64,000 bases of DNA from positions 4,162,134 to 4,226,133 of the forward strand of contig OY747712.1 in NCBI GenBank assembly GCA_963556495.2, read 5' to 3'. The notes under the pieces were generated by a model. The model ran no database searches. It worked only from the letters and a program-made list of their open reading frames with translations, and had not been told where the DNA came from. Shown here one piece after another: positions 22,806 through 34,928 of the stretch (positions are counted from its first letter, which is position 1; every line of letters starts with the position of its first letter). Both the position numbers and the translations under genes were made by a program. Origin of the DNA: Valencia hispanica (taxonomy: Eukaryota; Chordata; Actinopteri; Cyprinodontiformes; Valenciidae).

Positions 22806-25186
22806 TTTATTCATATTGCACGTTTCCACAACCAGGGTTGACCAAAGTGCTTCACAGTTTTTAAAATGGGCTAGGTGGAACCTATAGTATAAGCATAACA
22901 ACATATCAAAAGCTAAAACAATTAATGATGATAAAAGATGTAAAAATAAAATCTAGGTAGCCATAAATGATAGAAGGGGGGGAATGACCCTTAGTTCCCA
23001 AATGCCACCTGAAATAAGTGGATTCTATTTGACCCGGAGATGTTTTGACAGGATCAGATCCTTTATTAATGACAGAAACAGATCAGACTGGATCATAAAT
23101 CCAGTGTTAAACTTCCTACGGTCAAAGCTGGAAGACAAGCTGGAGTGGAAATGTTCCAAGGATTGCCTGCCTTAGTGTGAGTAACAGAAGTTAAGGAGTT
23201 GGTGTAGATTCTCAGCTTTCCAGGACATGATGTTCTTGAGAGTTTAAATTAAGGCAACTGGACTTTTCTTGTTGTCTTGAATACGTTTCTGACAAAGCCT
23301 TCATGTAAACTCTCAAGAAAAGTCAAGGAGATAACATGATGTGCCTGCAATGGACTGTATAGATAAATGTCAAATAGTGGATGACAGAGGTTCTTCCCTT
23401 AATCACGTAAACCACCTTACATTGCCATGAGGTTGATATTGAGCTATACAAATAAAATTGCCTTGCCTTGCCACATCGTCTATCTACACAAAGTGGACTG
23501 ACCCTGAAGAGCAGACGCCTGGAATCTATCTGGTCAGCGTAAACCAGTCCTCTGGAGGCGGACAGGAAGGACTGGTATGGATAAGCTGTGGTAGTTTGAT
23601 ACTGCTGTCCTCCTTGGCAATCAGCCGTGATTGATAACAGAATCTGTTCTCGTCCTTTACCCCACAACACAAGTCATCCTCCTCCAAGGCCAAACCTTCC
23701 TTTATTTATTATTACTTCTGCTAAGGAGGTCATGTATTTTTTGTTTGTCTGTTGGTTAGCAACATAACTCAAAAAGTTATTAACGACTTTTGATTATATT
23801 TTCAGGTAATGTCCGCAGTGGGAGCAGGAACAAGTGATTAGATTTTGGGGGATCACCATCTGGGTGGGGGGGGGATTGGTCTGACCTGCGGAGGTCTGGT
23901 AGATTTATTGCTGTGTTTGGGGTCACTGTCCATCGGTTCAGCTGTAGAATAACTTGGCGTACAGAGGAGTTAATGGTTCACTGCAAGGTGCATGAAAACA
24001 GACCCAGATCATCGTCCCTCCACCACCGTGCGCCTGACAGTACGGAGTGTTTGTGCTGATCTGCTGACTTCAGTTTTCTCCAACGTCTCTGCTTCTGTCC
24101 CTTCTGTCCAAAGGACGTTGTTCCAGATGGTGCTGCTGTGTCCACCTTAGAGCGAAGAAGGTCTTACCTTCAACCCTTCCAAAAAGGCCGTAACTGATCA
24201 GCTGATTTTAATTGTCCTGTCATGAACTTTAACCTTTAACCTACTAACTGAGGTCTGAAGAGTCGGAGGTGGAGGTTTAAAGTAAGCCTGCAGGGACGGC
24301 CACTGCTAGGGTTAATCTTTCTCTCTGCAGAATGATGGACTTCAGATGGTTTGGAAATGACCTTTTAACCCTTAGATGATTGATGAGTTTGTTTTCCTTT
24401 TCATAGCCGGTATCCTCCTCTTCTTCTCTGATAATGTTGTAACTTTAAAAATGGTTCCCACCTTGCAAATGAGAAAATCTCTCTTTGTAGTGGAAGTTTG
24501 TTCACTCTCCAGATGCAAATGTGTTGTCATAAGTGTGAGTATTTTAGGTGAGTTAGTCATTTTGGTTCAGAGTGTTTGTATCTCCTGTTAGAGTTAAATC
24601 ATCTTTATTTTTTCCCCTCATTACACTGTTTTCACCACACATCTAGTACTATTTGTTGGTCTCCCAGGTTCTCCTTAGGTTCCATGGTTCCATGTCCCCA
24701 ATCCACTGTGACTGCATCCCTTTAATTAGGTTTCCTTAGGGTCCAAAACAGTAATCACCTCCCCAGCAATTAAATCGTTCCTTGTTTATTCAGTTCCTTT
24801 CCGGATCCTCCTGCTCTAAAGTCCGTTGTTCTTGTTGGATCCTCCAGTATTCCTCATTGTATATTCCGGATTGCTAAAGCTCCTGCTTTTATAGCAATGA
24901 TCACACTTATGATAATAAGGTAATCAATGCAGTTGATTATCAGCACCGACTTTAAGGTCGGACAGAGTTGTTTCACCCACAGCTGCAGCAGTTTGATCTT
25001 GTTTTAGTGAAATCAATCGTTGAAATGTCATAGAAATGTTATTATTTCTTCCAGTTACTGTAAATGTTGTACTGTGTTTAAACTGTTTGTAGAAAAGCCG
25101 ACCTGAGAGGCTGATGACTGACGCCGACCACAGAGCGATGCAGACCAGCAGACAGAACACAGGGCGAGACATGGCCTCCAGAAAAC
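16022..25186 (-). CDS. proc: Vitamin K-dependent protein C (zymogen of an anticoagulant serine protease)
   Basis: Eight coding exons in order: 25103-25172 (ATG at 25170-25172; 5'UTR to 25186), 22428-22585, 21899-21923, 21059-21169, 20014-20154, 18944-19062, 17551-17668 and 16022-16590. They splice without a frame break to 436 aa: signal peptide 1-23, propeptide ending RSRR39, Gla domain from Ala40 ([11 protein letters not shown], then [16 protein letters not shown]), EGF1 about 85-121, EGF2 about 124-165, linker, and protease domain from about 194. The catalytic triad is present: His235 (TAAHC), Asp281 (DNDIALL) and Ser379 (GDSGGP), with Asp373 in the S1 pocket. SVFS..KAH in the propeptide, the [10 protein letters not shown] block and the 25-nt and 118-nt exons favour protein C over factors VII, IX or X. 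In the liver it would be gamma-carboxylated, secreted and activated by thrombin-thrombomodulin to cut factors Va and VIIIa. Odd feature: the expected Arg before the protease N-terminus is Trp193, followed by Thr194. Confidence 0.93.
18185..18860 (+). mobile_element. RTE/Rex3-like LINE relic in a proc intron
   Basis: The plus strand at about 18610-18670 reads FGG-LRF, then [10 protein letters not shown], an eroded version of the GLRIGSLLFADDVVLL block of the LINE at 8068. An unrelated-looking antisense piece precedes it. Heavily decayed. Confidence 0.5.
18944..19062 (-). CDS. proc: proc exon with the altered activation-cleavage site
   Basis: Encodes [19 protein letters not shown] then [20 protein letters not shown] (residues 169-208). 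Cys173 is the light-chain cysteine expected to bridge to the protease domain. By alignment to the IVGG/LIDG start of vitamin K-dependent proteases, the P1 position is Trp193 (TGG, plus-strand 18989-18991) and P1' is Thr194. There is no dibasic light/heavy-chain processing site. Splice sites (ctgcag acceptor, CAG/gtaccc donor) are sound. Confidence 0.88.
19552..19745 (+). repeat. Dispersed repeat, copy B
   Basis: Contains tagcaacataactcaaaa, aatgtccgcagtgagaccag and gattcgattttgggggtgat in the order shared with the copies at 23706 and 57466. Lies in a proc intron. Confidence 0.7.
21899..21923 (-). CDS. proc: proc 25-nt connecting exon
   Basis: Acceptor ctccag, 25 coding nt giving LEFWTGYT plus one base, donor gtaagt. 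The length and the hydrophobic FW content match the aromatic-stack exon that joins Gla and EGF1 in protein C and related factors. Confidence 0.9.
22620..22805. repeat. (CAAT)n/(CAAC)n tetranucleotide repeat
   Basis: About 180 bp of aatc/aacc tetranucleotides just upstream of the proc Gla exon (22428-22585), running directly into a LINE-like 3' end at 22806. Confidence 0.9.
22806..22960 (-). mobile_element. Probable LINE/SINE 3' end, minus strand
   Basis: 'tttattcatattgcacg' followed by 'ggttgaccaaagtgcttcac' is the reverse complement of a common fish retroelement terminus that ends in a short tandem repeat; here that tail is the adjacent tetranucleotide run. Class uncertain. Confidence 0.45.
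23400..23475 (+). mobile_element. L2-like LINE 3' tail
   Basis: 'gagctatacaaataaaattg' plus 'ccttgccttgcc' is identical in layout to the 3' terminus of the LINE at 33912. Only the tail is recognisable. Confidence 0.65.
23706..23905 (+). repeat. Dispersed repeat, copy C
   Basis: Contains ttagcaacataactcaaaa, aatgtccgcagtgggagcag and gtgattagattttggggg. It shares about 150 bp of ordered blocks with copies at 19552 and 57466. Confidence 0.75.
23906..24310 (-). mobile_element. Tc1-like transposon relic in the proc first intron
   Basis: The minus strand gives [14 protein letters not shown] and, further on, [17 protein letters not shown], the consecutive DDE-domain blocks of Tc1 transposases, with the intervening frame eroded. 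No intact terminal repeats seen. Confidence 0.7.
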
Positions 25187-25189
25187 CTG

Positions 25190-26400
25190 CAGACAAGGAG
25201 ATGAGGCCGCAGTCTTCAGTTTCCATAGGATCTGATGATGGATTTAAATACAGCTAACAGTGGAGTTGAAGATGAGACATAAAATAAACTTACAGTCCTG
25301 TAAATAATGTGTAAATATTCCTGTTAGTAGCTTCAGGGGAATATTCCTGCAGTATTGATCTGTTTCAGCTGGAGACACAGAGGCATTTGAACAGAAACAC
25401 AACGCAGGCTTCTAGTCTGAGAACTCCAGGCCAGGCTGAGCTGAACAACATCATCTCATCATCGGACCAAGACGCAGGAAGCAGCCGCTTCCAGAAACAG
25501 AACCCTATCTTTATACTTACATATGAAGAAGAAAGACTGTGGAAAGACAGAGACGCTGGTTCCGACTGCTTCTGTTCTGTTAATACCTGACTAGCAGTGT
25601 TTGCAGAGAGTCCACAGTCTGCAGCTGAGCTCTGCCAGCACACAAAATCCTCCCCTTTGACCTCCACCCAACCACCCACACACACACGGGACTGACCAGC
25701 ATCTCGCTGTCCAATAATTACAGATGAATCAGCTACTTTACATGAAATCAGTTAAAATCAGAATAAAAACCAGGAATCAGATCCGAACCAGGATGATCCT
25801 GGTGCTTTCAGGATGATTAATGACCTTCTAGATGAATGGTTATAATTTTCTGGATTTTTTTCTCTGATCATTTTCAGTCATCCCAGAAAGCTGGAGCTGC
25901 TTTTCTTTTAGTGTAATGTTAGAAGCATCATTAAACTAATGAACTCTGTTGAAATCATTGTTTCATGCTGCATAAAAACACTGAAGCATGGAGAGAATCT
26001 GGCCTCAAGATGGACTCTCGTTCTTTTTTTTCCTGACAACATATAAACTTGTAAAAATAATTTAAAAAGTTAGATGAAACACAAAGCATTTATATTTAAT
26101 TAACCATGCTTCTGCTTTTAGTAACACAGACCCCCCCCCCACTGATAAAATGTGGCTAAAAGCACCAAATGTTGACCTGTTTATGATGCTAAGCATAAAA
26201 AAAAAAACTTAAAAAAACTGGAATCAATCGGCCTCAAAAATGTGGGAAATTTGTTTTCTAGAAAAAAATACTAAACTTTGTTCGTATCGTGAAAATGCAC
26301 ACAGTTTAGTATATTATTGAGTAGACAATTTTTTTTATTAATTATTCTGTTTTTATATTTTAAAAACAATGTGGCCCTTGAATGCTCTTGATGATTTTGG
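25190..26400. other. proc upstream region, no certain promoter
   Basis: The first coding exon has an acceptor (gtctgcag) just before 25186, so a non-coding first exon should lie further upstream, probably within this stretch. No TATA box could be assigned. A C run lies at about 26130-26140. No other gene is visible. Confidence 0.4.
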
Positions 26401-26404
26401 CCCT

Positions 26405-27215
26405 TTTTGCATGAAGTACACAGAGTGCCTTTGAAAAGTCTTCATACCCCTCAAAATGTTCAGTGTGTTTTTATTGGAGCTTTCCCTGACAGACAAACAA
26501 AAAGCATTGAATAACCGTGAAGTGGAAGTAAATGCCATGATTTTTTACAAATAAAAATATAAAAAGTATATCATGCATTTGTATTTCACCCCCTTTACTC
26601 TGAAACACCTAAGTAAAATCCAGTGTTATCAACTGTAAACCTACCTAAACATGGCTGCTTACCTGAACTGACAGGCAAGGAGAGCATAAATCAGAAAACT
26701 AGCAAATAGACAAATGACAACTCTGGAGGAGGTGCAGAGCTCAGCAGCTCGGGCGGGAGAAGCTCAACTATTAACTTGATGGGAGAGTAGCAAGAATAAA
26801 TACATTGTTGATAGAAATCCAAAAGAACACCACATGTGGAGGAAAACTAACCCTGAACACATCCTCTCCACAGTGAAGCACGGTGGTGGCAGAAAGAACA
26901 GGGAAGCAGGTCTGAGGTGATGGGATGATGGATGGGAATGAATACAGGACAATCCGGGAAGAAAAGATTCGAGACGAGGGAGAAGGTTCACCTACGCATC
27001 CAGAGCTACAATTAAATGGTTTAGATCAAAGCAGATTCATGTGTAGGAATGGCCTAGTCAAAGTCCAGACCTAAATCTAGCTCAGAGTCTTTGGCAAGAA
27101 CTAAAAATGTAGGTTTTCCCTCCAACTGACTGGGATTGAGCTATTTTACAAATGAGAATGAGCAACAGCTTCAGTCTTTAGATGTTCAAAGCTGGTAGAG
27201 ACATAACCCAAAAGA
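26405..27215 (+). mobile_element. Degenerate Tc1-like transposon
   Basis: The left end 'aaaagtcttcatacccctca' is typical of one Tc1 family of fish. The plus strand then carries 'cacagtgaagcacggtggtg' (HILSTVKHGGG block) and 'cctagtcaaagtccagacct'. Stops and indels break the transposase throughout. Confidence 0.7.
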
Positions 27216-28177
27216 CCTGGACCTGGACCTGGAGCGGAGGCTGGTTCCACAAAGACCTTTCGACCAACTTTCCTCTTCACATAGGTGTTTGTAGCTGTAA
27301 TGTTAGAAAAAGTGAAAAACATCAAGGGGAACCAAAGCCTTGCAGAGGACTCTACATATCTGTATTGTCACATGACCTTCTGTCTCAGGTAACAGCAGAA
27401 AACATCTATGAATTATCAGCGGGATCTTCCTCTCAGGAATGCCAGTCTTCTTGTTCCCTGCAGCAAACGCCCTGATAAGGCCGGGGAGAAGTAACCGGGC
27501 CGGCCTCCAGGGCGTCGCCGAGGGCCACCGGCTGTGGAAACCAGGACACTTATTAGGGTTAACTATTCATCCACTCGTCTGCTTTTGTCTTCTCCCAGCT
27601 CGGTTTACGTCGGGCTTTTCAGAATAAAAGCTGGCCTCGGGTTATAGAACAACCTTCTCTGGTTCCACTAGCTAACAGCGATTTACATGCCAGAGGGCGT
27701 GGCCTCCTAGGGTCCAACTCTTTCTGTTTTGCTGATTTCTGATCAGATTCATCTCATCTTTAGTCTGTTTTACAGTAAGAGATCCATCTGGAAGGTAAAC
27801 ATAAGTGTTTAAGCCTAAAAGTGCTCAAAAAGTGAAGATATGGTCCTGAATCATTTAGTTAGAAGTCTAAGATTCAGGCTAAAATCATAAAAACACACCT
27901 GAAGGAGACCCTGAGCTAAACCTAGTGACATAGTGATGTTACTGTTTATCACACATATATTTCCTTTAATCAGTATCATGTGTGCCGATGATCCCAGGAG
28001 ATGTTTTGTCCTCCTCAGTGTTAATAAAAGTAGGTTGCTCATTGTGAAGGCTGGCAGGTCTTAGATTACCGTATTGTTGAGTAGCAGATAAAACCTCCTC
28101 CTTCATGTCCTGTACCGCTTAGTGGTTCTGGTGTTTTCACAAAGTGCTACTAATAGGTCTATTATGTGACTCAATCA
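27216..28177. other. Intergenic, nothing recognised
   Basis: Mixed-composition DNA with a short GC-rich part at about 27475-27540. No convincing coding exon or repeat family. Confidence 0.45.
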
Positions 28178-29364
28178 GATGAATGCCTGGCCAAATAAAA
28201 AAAAAGGTCACACACTCTTAATATTTAGTTGGACCGCATTTAGCTTTGATTACGGCACGCATTCTCTGTGGCATTGTTTCCATAAGCTTCTGCAATCGTC
28301 ACAAGATCTATTTCCATCCAGTGTTGTATTTCATTTTTCACCAAGATCTTGCATTGACGATGGTAGAGTCTGACCGCTGCACAAAGTCTTCTCCAGCACA
28401 TCCCAAAGATTCTCAATGGGGTTAAGGTCCGGTCTCTGAGTGAAAATGATGTCTCATCCTCCCAGATCCACTGTTTCCCAATCTGAGCCCGATGAATCCT
28501 GGCATTGTCATCTTGGAATAAGCCTGTGCCATCGGGGAAGAAAAAAACCCATTGATGGAATAACCAGGTCATTCACTGACCTCATTCTTGGAGCACATAC
28601 TGTTTCTGTCTAGACCTGACCCACTGCAGCAACCTCAGATCATGGTACTACCCCCACAGCCATGATGGGAGCATCACTTCATCTGCCTCTTTTCTTACCC
28701 TGATGCCCCCATCACTATGAAACAGGGTAAATCTGGACACATCAGACCACATGACCTTCTTCCATTGCTCCAGAGTCCAATCGTTATGCTCCCTAGCAAA
28801 CTGTAGCCTTCTTTTCCCGGTTTCCCTCACTGATTAGTGGTTCTCGTGCGGCTACACAGCTGTTCAGTCCCAATCCCTTGAGTTCCCTTTGCATTGTGCG
28901 TGTGAAAATGCTCCTACTTTCATTATTGAACATCGCCCTGAGTTCTACTGTTGTTTTTCTTCCATTTGATTTCACCAAATGTTTAAGTGATCGCCGATCA
29001 CGATCATTCAGGATTAATTTCTGGCCACATTTCTTCCTGGAAGATGATGGCTCCCCCCTATCGTTCCACTTTTTAATCATGCGTTGGACAGTTCTTAACC
29101 CAGTTTTAGTCATTTCTGCAATCTCCTAAGATGTTTTGTCTGCTTGATGCATGCCAATGATCTGACCCTTCTCAAACAGACTAACATATTTTCCACGACC
29201 ACCAGATATGTCGTTTGACATGGTTGTTTGTGAAATGAGAATAAACTCATTGCACCAGTTGGGGTTAAATAACTTGTTGCCAGCAGTGATTATCCAATAG
29301 GAGGTTCGTACCTATTTGCTTGATTAAATCCAGGTGGTGACTTTTTTTCTGGCCAGGCAGTGTA
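28178..29364 (-). mobile_element. Tc1-like transposon, near full length, with both inverted ends
   Basis: The ends tgcctggccaaat... (28184 onward) and ...ctggccaggca (up to 29360) are inverted matches followed by the family's 'aaaaagtcacc' motif, and the right end reaches a TA. On the minus strand the transposase can be followed in order: [95 protein letters not shown] and the eroded ENLWDVLE region. Frameshifts and stops separate these blocks, so no active enzyme is encoded. Confidence 0.88.
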
Positions 29365-30270
29365 TAGCTGAAACATACAAAATAAACAGCCAATCACTGA
29401 AACTTTTCCTCTTTTTAGAGGAAAACCCCTGTTCTCTGCATCATCTTCAGGATTTTTCATATATTCACACATAGAAATAGAAAAAAGTTAGTTTTTTTGG
29501 TGGGCCACATGTGACAAAGAAACAAAAATGCAACTTAAAATGTCAAATTGTTAAATTGTCAGTATGAGCAGTGGTTCATCTCCTTAATTTAAGCGCCCAT
29601 TTTGTTCCTGAATATTTAATAGGTGGAGTTGGCAAATGACTGGACAGAAACTAAGAGCAAAGGCTGCCATACACCAAATAATAACTGTGACATACCTTGT
29701 GAAGGACCATTGCTATGACACGAAGGTCTGGCTGCTTGGAGGATGCCTCCAGACCTGCATTGGTCCATTCCTTCCTCCAGTAGTCAATGAGTGGTACGTG
29801 AGGCTCTCACTGGTCACCAGTCCATCAGAGACCCACTCCAGATGGAAAGTATGTGTGTATAAACAGCCTGGTGAGAAGACTAATTTAATAATGTCCAATA
29901 ATAGTGTCTGGATTTAAAAACAGATATGGAAAAACTCTGGTCAGTCGCTGGCCTCATTCAGCCCCAAAAGGTTGGAGGTTTTTCTTTTCTTTTCTCCATT
30001 TTTAAATGTGTCCCTTCTTCGCTCCAGGGTCACTGTGTGATGTGGACAGGTGTCTGCTCCATCACAGGAACACAAAGAACAAACAACCACAGAGGGTTCA
30101 GCAGCTTATACAGAACATCTGTTCGAACATTAGTTTATGTCCTTGGGGGACAAGTTATATGGTTTAACCTGCATTGGGTCCAAAACTGTGACCCGGTGTG
30201 TTGATTGGGAGAAGAAATGTTGCTGATGACAATATTAATGTTGTGTATTCAGCACAGACAAGAGAATGAG
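29365..30270. other. Intergenic, nothing recognised
   Basis: AT-rich, short frames only. Confidence 0.4.
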
Positions 30271-30274
30271 TTGT

Positions 30275-30441
30275 GCTTGGTTGTTTGTCCTGTGTGTCTC
30301 TGTGATGGACTGGAGACCTGTCCAGGGTGTTCCCCATGTCTCACCTAACGTCCGCTGCAGATATAGGCAGCAGCCCCCTGCGATACTGCAAGGATAAGCA
30401 GGCATAGGTGATGGATGGATGGATGGATGGATGGATGGACA
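30275..30441 (+). mobile_element. SINE/RTE-type 3' end with (GGAT)n tail
   Basis: 'gtgatggactggagacctgt', 'ccagggtgttccccatgtct', 'aaggataagcaggcatag' and then GGAT repeats. This is the shared 3' tail of fish SINEs and their RTE partner; the Rex3 copy at 9760-9801 ends in the same way. Confidence 0.75.
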
Positions 30442-30559
30442 AATATATTGAGTATAAATATTGTCATTAAAATTACTGTTTTATTTCACGTTAGAAAGCT
30501 ATTATCCCTTTCAAATCGTTGTTTTAAAATGCTGAAATTAACTAAAAATAAACATACTT

Positions 30560-33500
30560 TATAATGACACTCTCCTACAACGAGTAAATCAAATTTGCTA
30601 CAAAATTAACACCTAAACTTAGACTACACCAAACCCCTGGGACTAGTGTCAATAAGCCTGGGAGCTTCCCCCCACTGATTATTACAGATATTTGATATTT
30701 GAGGGAACCGGGCAGTAAATCTACCCCTACTGTCCCCCAGAACTCGCCCGGCACCACCATTCCCCCCCCCCCCCCCCCCCCCCCGAACTTAGCATACCAG
30801 TGATTATCAGCAGCAGGAAACATAAACCGTTAACCACACGCTCTCATATTAAACGAAATCTCAAATTGATAACCTGTCAGAAGGTTCAGCTGCCCATCAT
30901 CACAATACTTAAGTTAGCTTTATTAAACATTAGATCTCTATCCGGGAAGTCTTTTCTTATCAATGACTTCATCACTGAGCATAATTTACACGCCCAGAAA
31001 CTTGGCTAGATGAAAATAATGAAACAACTGCATTGATAGAATCTACTTCTCCAAATTACAATTTCTTAAGCGTGAGCAGAAAACACAGACGAGGTGGAGG
31101 TGTAGCCACCATTTTTCACAACTCAATGAACTTTAAAAAGGTAACTCTGGGCACATTTGATTCTTTTGAATACCTAGCCACCCAGATAAACGAGCCTAAC
31201 AAAGCTTTATTTCTAAGTTTATATAAACCACCAAAACTAAACTCTAACTTCTTTAATGATTTCAATGACCTTCTTTCTGTAATATGTATCGACTATGACC
31301 AACTAATCATTGTGGGGGATTTTAACATCCATACCGACAACCCCCAAGATAGACAAGCAAAAACATTAGATGACACTCTCCACAACTTCGGCCAGACCCA
31401 GCATGTCAAACAACCAACACACAATAAAGGACACACTCTGGACTTAATTATCAGCAAAGGTTTAAATATTTCCAACATCTCGGTAATTAATATTGCATTA
31501 TCTGACCATTTCTGTATTTTAGTACCATCTCTGCTAAATTATCCAGCCACAGTAAGACCACTATAAAAAAGCTATTCTAGGGGACAGTTCAGTAGAAACC
31601 TTTAAACATATTTACCCTTCCACCACATCCCCCTCATCTCCCAACTCAAACTCAGTAAATAAGCTGGTAGATAATTTCCTTGCGAAAATCTCAGACATGG
31701 ATTCCATTGCTCCAACTAAAGTGAAAGTAGTCTCAGGTAGAAAGAAGTCTCCGTGGACAAGTAATCCACTGGTACTTAGTGAAAAAAGAGAGTGTCGACG
31801 AGCCGAGAGAAAATGGCGGAAAACTCGACTCCAGGTTCACTGTGAGATCTACAAAGAGAGACTAAATAGATATCAGCTAACTATAAAAGATGCTAGGGAA
31901 TCGTTCTTTTCTGAAATCATCAACAGAAACATTAAGAATGCACGGACTCTATTTGCAACAGTGGAAAGACTAACTAATCCTTTAGTGACAGTAGCCCCTG
32001 AACTAAACTCTACCAGGGCCTGCAATGAATTTGCCAGCTTTTTCACTGAAAAGATTCTAACAATTAGACGGTCAATCTGTACCTCAATATCGAACCCACA
32101 ACCAGTGCCATCCCCAATCAACAACAATGTAGAGAAAATGTCTGAATTCCACGAATTAAACCAGAACAGCCTTGAAAAAATCTTTATCCAATTAAGCTCC
32201 TCCTCTTGCTGTCTTGATATCCTACCCACAGCTTTTCTAAAGAAAGTTCTTCCTGTTATTGGGTCTGATCTAGTTCAAATAGTGAACTCATTCCTGCTAT
32301 CAGGTGTCTTCCCTCAGGCTTTAAAAACAGCAGTTATTAAACCACTACTAAAGAAGAAAAATCTGGACAACACGTTAATGCAGAACTACAGGCCAATCTC
32401 TAATCTTCCATTCATCAGTAAGATTATTGAAAAAGCTGTTTCAGCAGTTAAATACCTTCCTAACAATGACAAACTTTGTTTTGATGTTTTTCAGTCCGGT
32501 TTCCGTGCTCACCAGAGCACCGAGACTGTCCTCGTCAAATTATTCAATGACATCCGCATAAATACAGACTGTGGTAGAACCACAGTGCTGGTTCTGTTTG
32601 ACCTCAGTGCCACATTTGACACTGTTGATCATGGTATTTTATTGGAATGACTGGGGAGCTGGGTCGGACTCTCTGGTACAGTACTTGGCTGGTTCTAGTC
32701 TTACCTAAAGAACAGGGACTTCTATGTTTCAATAGGAAACTTTTCATCAGAATGAACAGAAATCACATGTGGGGTGCCCTAGGGCTCCATCCTGGGGCCC
32801 CTCTTATTTAATATCTACATGCTCCCACTAGGCAAGATTATAGCAACCAATAACATTAGCTACCATAACTACGTGGATGACACTCAGCTCTACATTACAA
32901 TGTCACCAGGTGACTCTGAACCCATTCAAACCCTAAATAAATGCATTGACCAAATAAATGGAGGGATGTGCCATAACTTTCTCCAGCTGAATAGAAACAA
33001 AACTGAAGTAATTATTTTGGACCCAAGGAGGAACGATCAAGAGTCAGCACACAGCTTCAGTTAATACAGCTAGAAACGACTGATCAGGTTCGAAACCTAG
33101 GTGTAGTAATGGACTCAGACCTGAACCTCCAGGGTCACATAAAGGCAATAACAAGGTCAGCGTTCTATCACCTGAAGAACATCTCTAGGATTAAAGGACT
33201 GATTTTGCAACACAACCTAGAAAAACTCATCCATGCGTTTATCTTTAGTCGGATTGATTACTGCAACAGCATCTTCACAGGTCTGCCTAAAAAGTCAATC
33301 AGACAGCTGCAGCTGATCCAGAACGCTGCCGCTCGCGTCCTCACTAGAACCAGGAAAGTAGAGCACATCACCCCAGTTCTAAAGTCCTTACACTGGCTCC
33401 TTGTATCTCAGAGAATAGACTTCAAAATACTCCTACTGGTTTATAAATCATTACATGGCTTAGCACCAAAGTATGTTGAAGACCTGTTGTCACGGTACCA

Positions 33501-33912
33501 ACCACCAAGACCACGCAGGTCCTCCAACTCTAGCCTACTAAACATTCCTAGACTCAGAACTAAACATGGAGAAGCAGCTTTCAGTTTTTATGCTCCTCTT
33601 ATCTGGAACAAACTTCCTGACGAGTGTAGAGCTGCTGAAACTCTGAACTGCTTTAAATCGAGACTAAAAACGATCTGTTTAGAATTGCCTTTGAGTAAAT
33701 GCTTGATGTCAAATGTATGAAATGTGTTCATGCTCTCTTGCTTTTTTGATCTTTCTCTTACTTTATTGTGTATCATGTGTTTCTTTTACTTTTAATTTCC
33801 AATGTTATATTCCATGTGTTTTTTTTAAATCACCAAATCATGTAAAGCACCTTGAATTACCCTGCTGTTGAAAGTGTGCTATACAAATAAAATTGCCTTG
33901 CCTTGCCTTACA
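30560..33912 (+). mobile_element. Long L2-like LINE with endonuclease and reverse transcriptase, broken
   Basis: The endonuclease part (about 30905-31560) contains LALLNIRSLSGKSFLINDF, then after a frame change RKHRRGGGVATIF, IIVGDFNIHTDNP, PTHNKGHTLDLIIS and the ALSDHF motif, the metal-binding and catalytic blocks of an APE-type nuclease. The reverse transcriptase part (31697-33720) contains NYRPISNLPFISKIIEKAV, FQSGFRAHQSTETVLVKL, the catalytic YVDDTQLYI and the C-terminal RIDYCNSIFTGLPKKSIRQL, NAAARVLTRT, HWLLVSQRI. A TGA at 32648 and frame changes near 31000, 32700 and 33070 inactivate it. The 3' end is ttgccttgccttgcctt at 33912. Five-prime limit approximate. Confidence 0.9.
30757..30784. 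repeat. Poly-C run
   Basis: About 25 consecutive C within the 5' part of the L2-like LINE; the exact length may be unreliable in the assembly. Confidence 0.85.
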
Positions 33913-34017
33913 GTTATTAGCATTATTGGAGTTAGCATGCTCTCCCTCAGTATTTGAGTGTACACTCTGGCTTCCACCCATAGTTAAAGACATACATGTC
34001 AACAAGTCCCTCCATTT

Positions 34018-34090
34018 TTCCCTTAGGTGAGAGTTTGCATGGTTATTTGTCCTGTGTTTCTCTGCTGTCTTGTGATAGACCGCTCCTGCA
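34018..34090 (+). mobile_element. SINE 3' part, left half (interrupted)
   Basis: 'ggtgagagtttgcatggtta', 'tttgtcctgtgtttctctgc' and 'gtgatagac' are the tRNA-derived SINE's 3' body. The sequence stops at 34090 and resumes at 35973 with gtcctgggtcac, so a hAT-like element has split it. Confidence 0.7.
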
Positions 34091-34289
34091 CAGAGGTGAG
34101 TAGTAACTAGTTACATGTACTTGAGTACTTTCTCGGACAGAATGTACTTTTAGGATTAGTTGTACTGCAACATACTTTTTACTTTTACTTGAGTAATATT
34201 ATTATAAAGTATTGCTACTCTTACTTGAGTAATATTTCTGGATACTCTACCCACTGCAAGTAACTTCACTGAATAAAAACAAGCATGTT

Positions 34290-34886
34290 TTAAATGGGGG
34301 GTATTATGCAAAATTTACTTTCTGAAGCTTGATATCCTGAGAACCTGTCTTTCCTTCATTAAAAACATACCTGAAGTGTTGCTCTGACCCATTCACTCAT
34401 GTTAGAGTAATCTTTGAAGCTCTGCCGGTCTCTGCTGGTAGTTCTCGGGGTTGCTGAAACGCCATGCTCCCACCTATCCCCGCCTTTTCCACCCATTTCC
34501 TCCTCCGACCTTACGTAACCAGCCGAGAGCCTCGCCCCTACAGAGCTCCCTTCACACAACTCCGGCTGAGTCCCAGGTGCAGTAATTATAACACACCAGC
34601 TGCAACTGCACGTCTTTTATGTAAACAACGAATGCATCAGAGTCCGACTCTGTGCATGCTGTGATGATGCACGATATGTGACAAACTGAAGGGGGAGTGT
34701 CAGAAAGAGTAGGAGGGTCTCAGAGAGGCACAAGCGAAAATCAAGGCGTCCAATACGGAAGTAAATTTCTTTAAGGTGGATTTGGATATATGACAGACTT
34801 TTAAAAGACTTAAGGTGACAATTTTATTGGAGTGTGCTATAGAAGAGTAATATGTGCCTTGAAGAATCATAATACCCCCCCTTTAA
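34290..34886. mobile_element. MITE copy 1, left arm of the palindrome
   Basis: Starts ttaaatggggggtattatgc and ends cataataccccccctttaa, so the copy has its own inverted ends beginning TTAA. It is the inverse of the copy at 34929-35509, with few substitutions and some small indels. Confidence 0.85.
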
Positions 34887-34928
34887 CAAAAAATGCACCA
34901 GACAAGGACAACAAACCTACAGTTTATG

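Noticed and set aside
30575..30823. Minus-strand Gly-rich frame
   Set aside because: Caused by the poly-C run inside an L2-like LINE.
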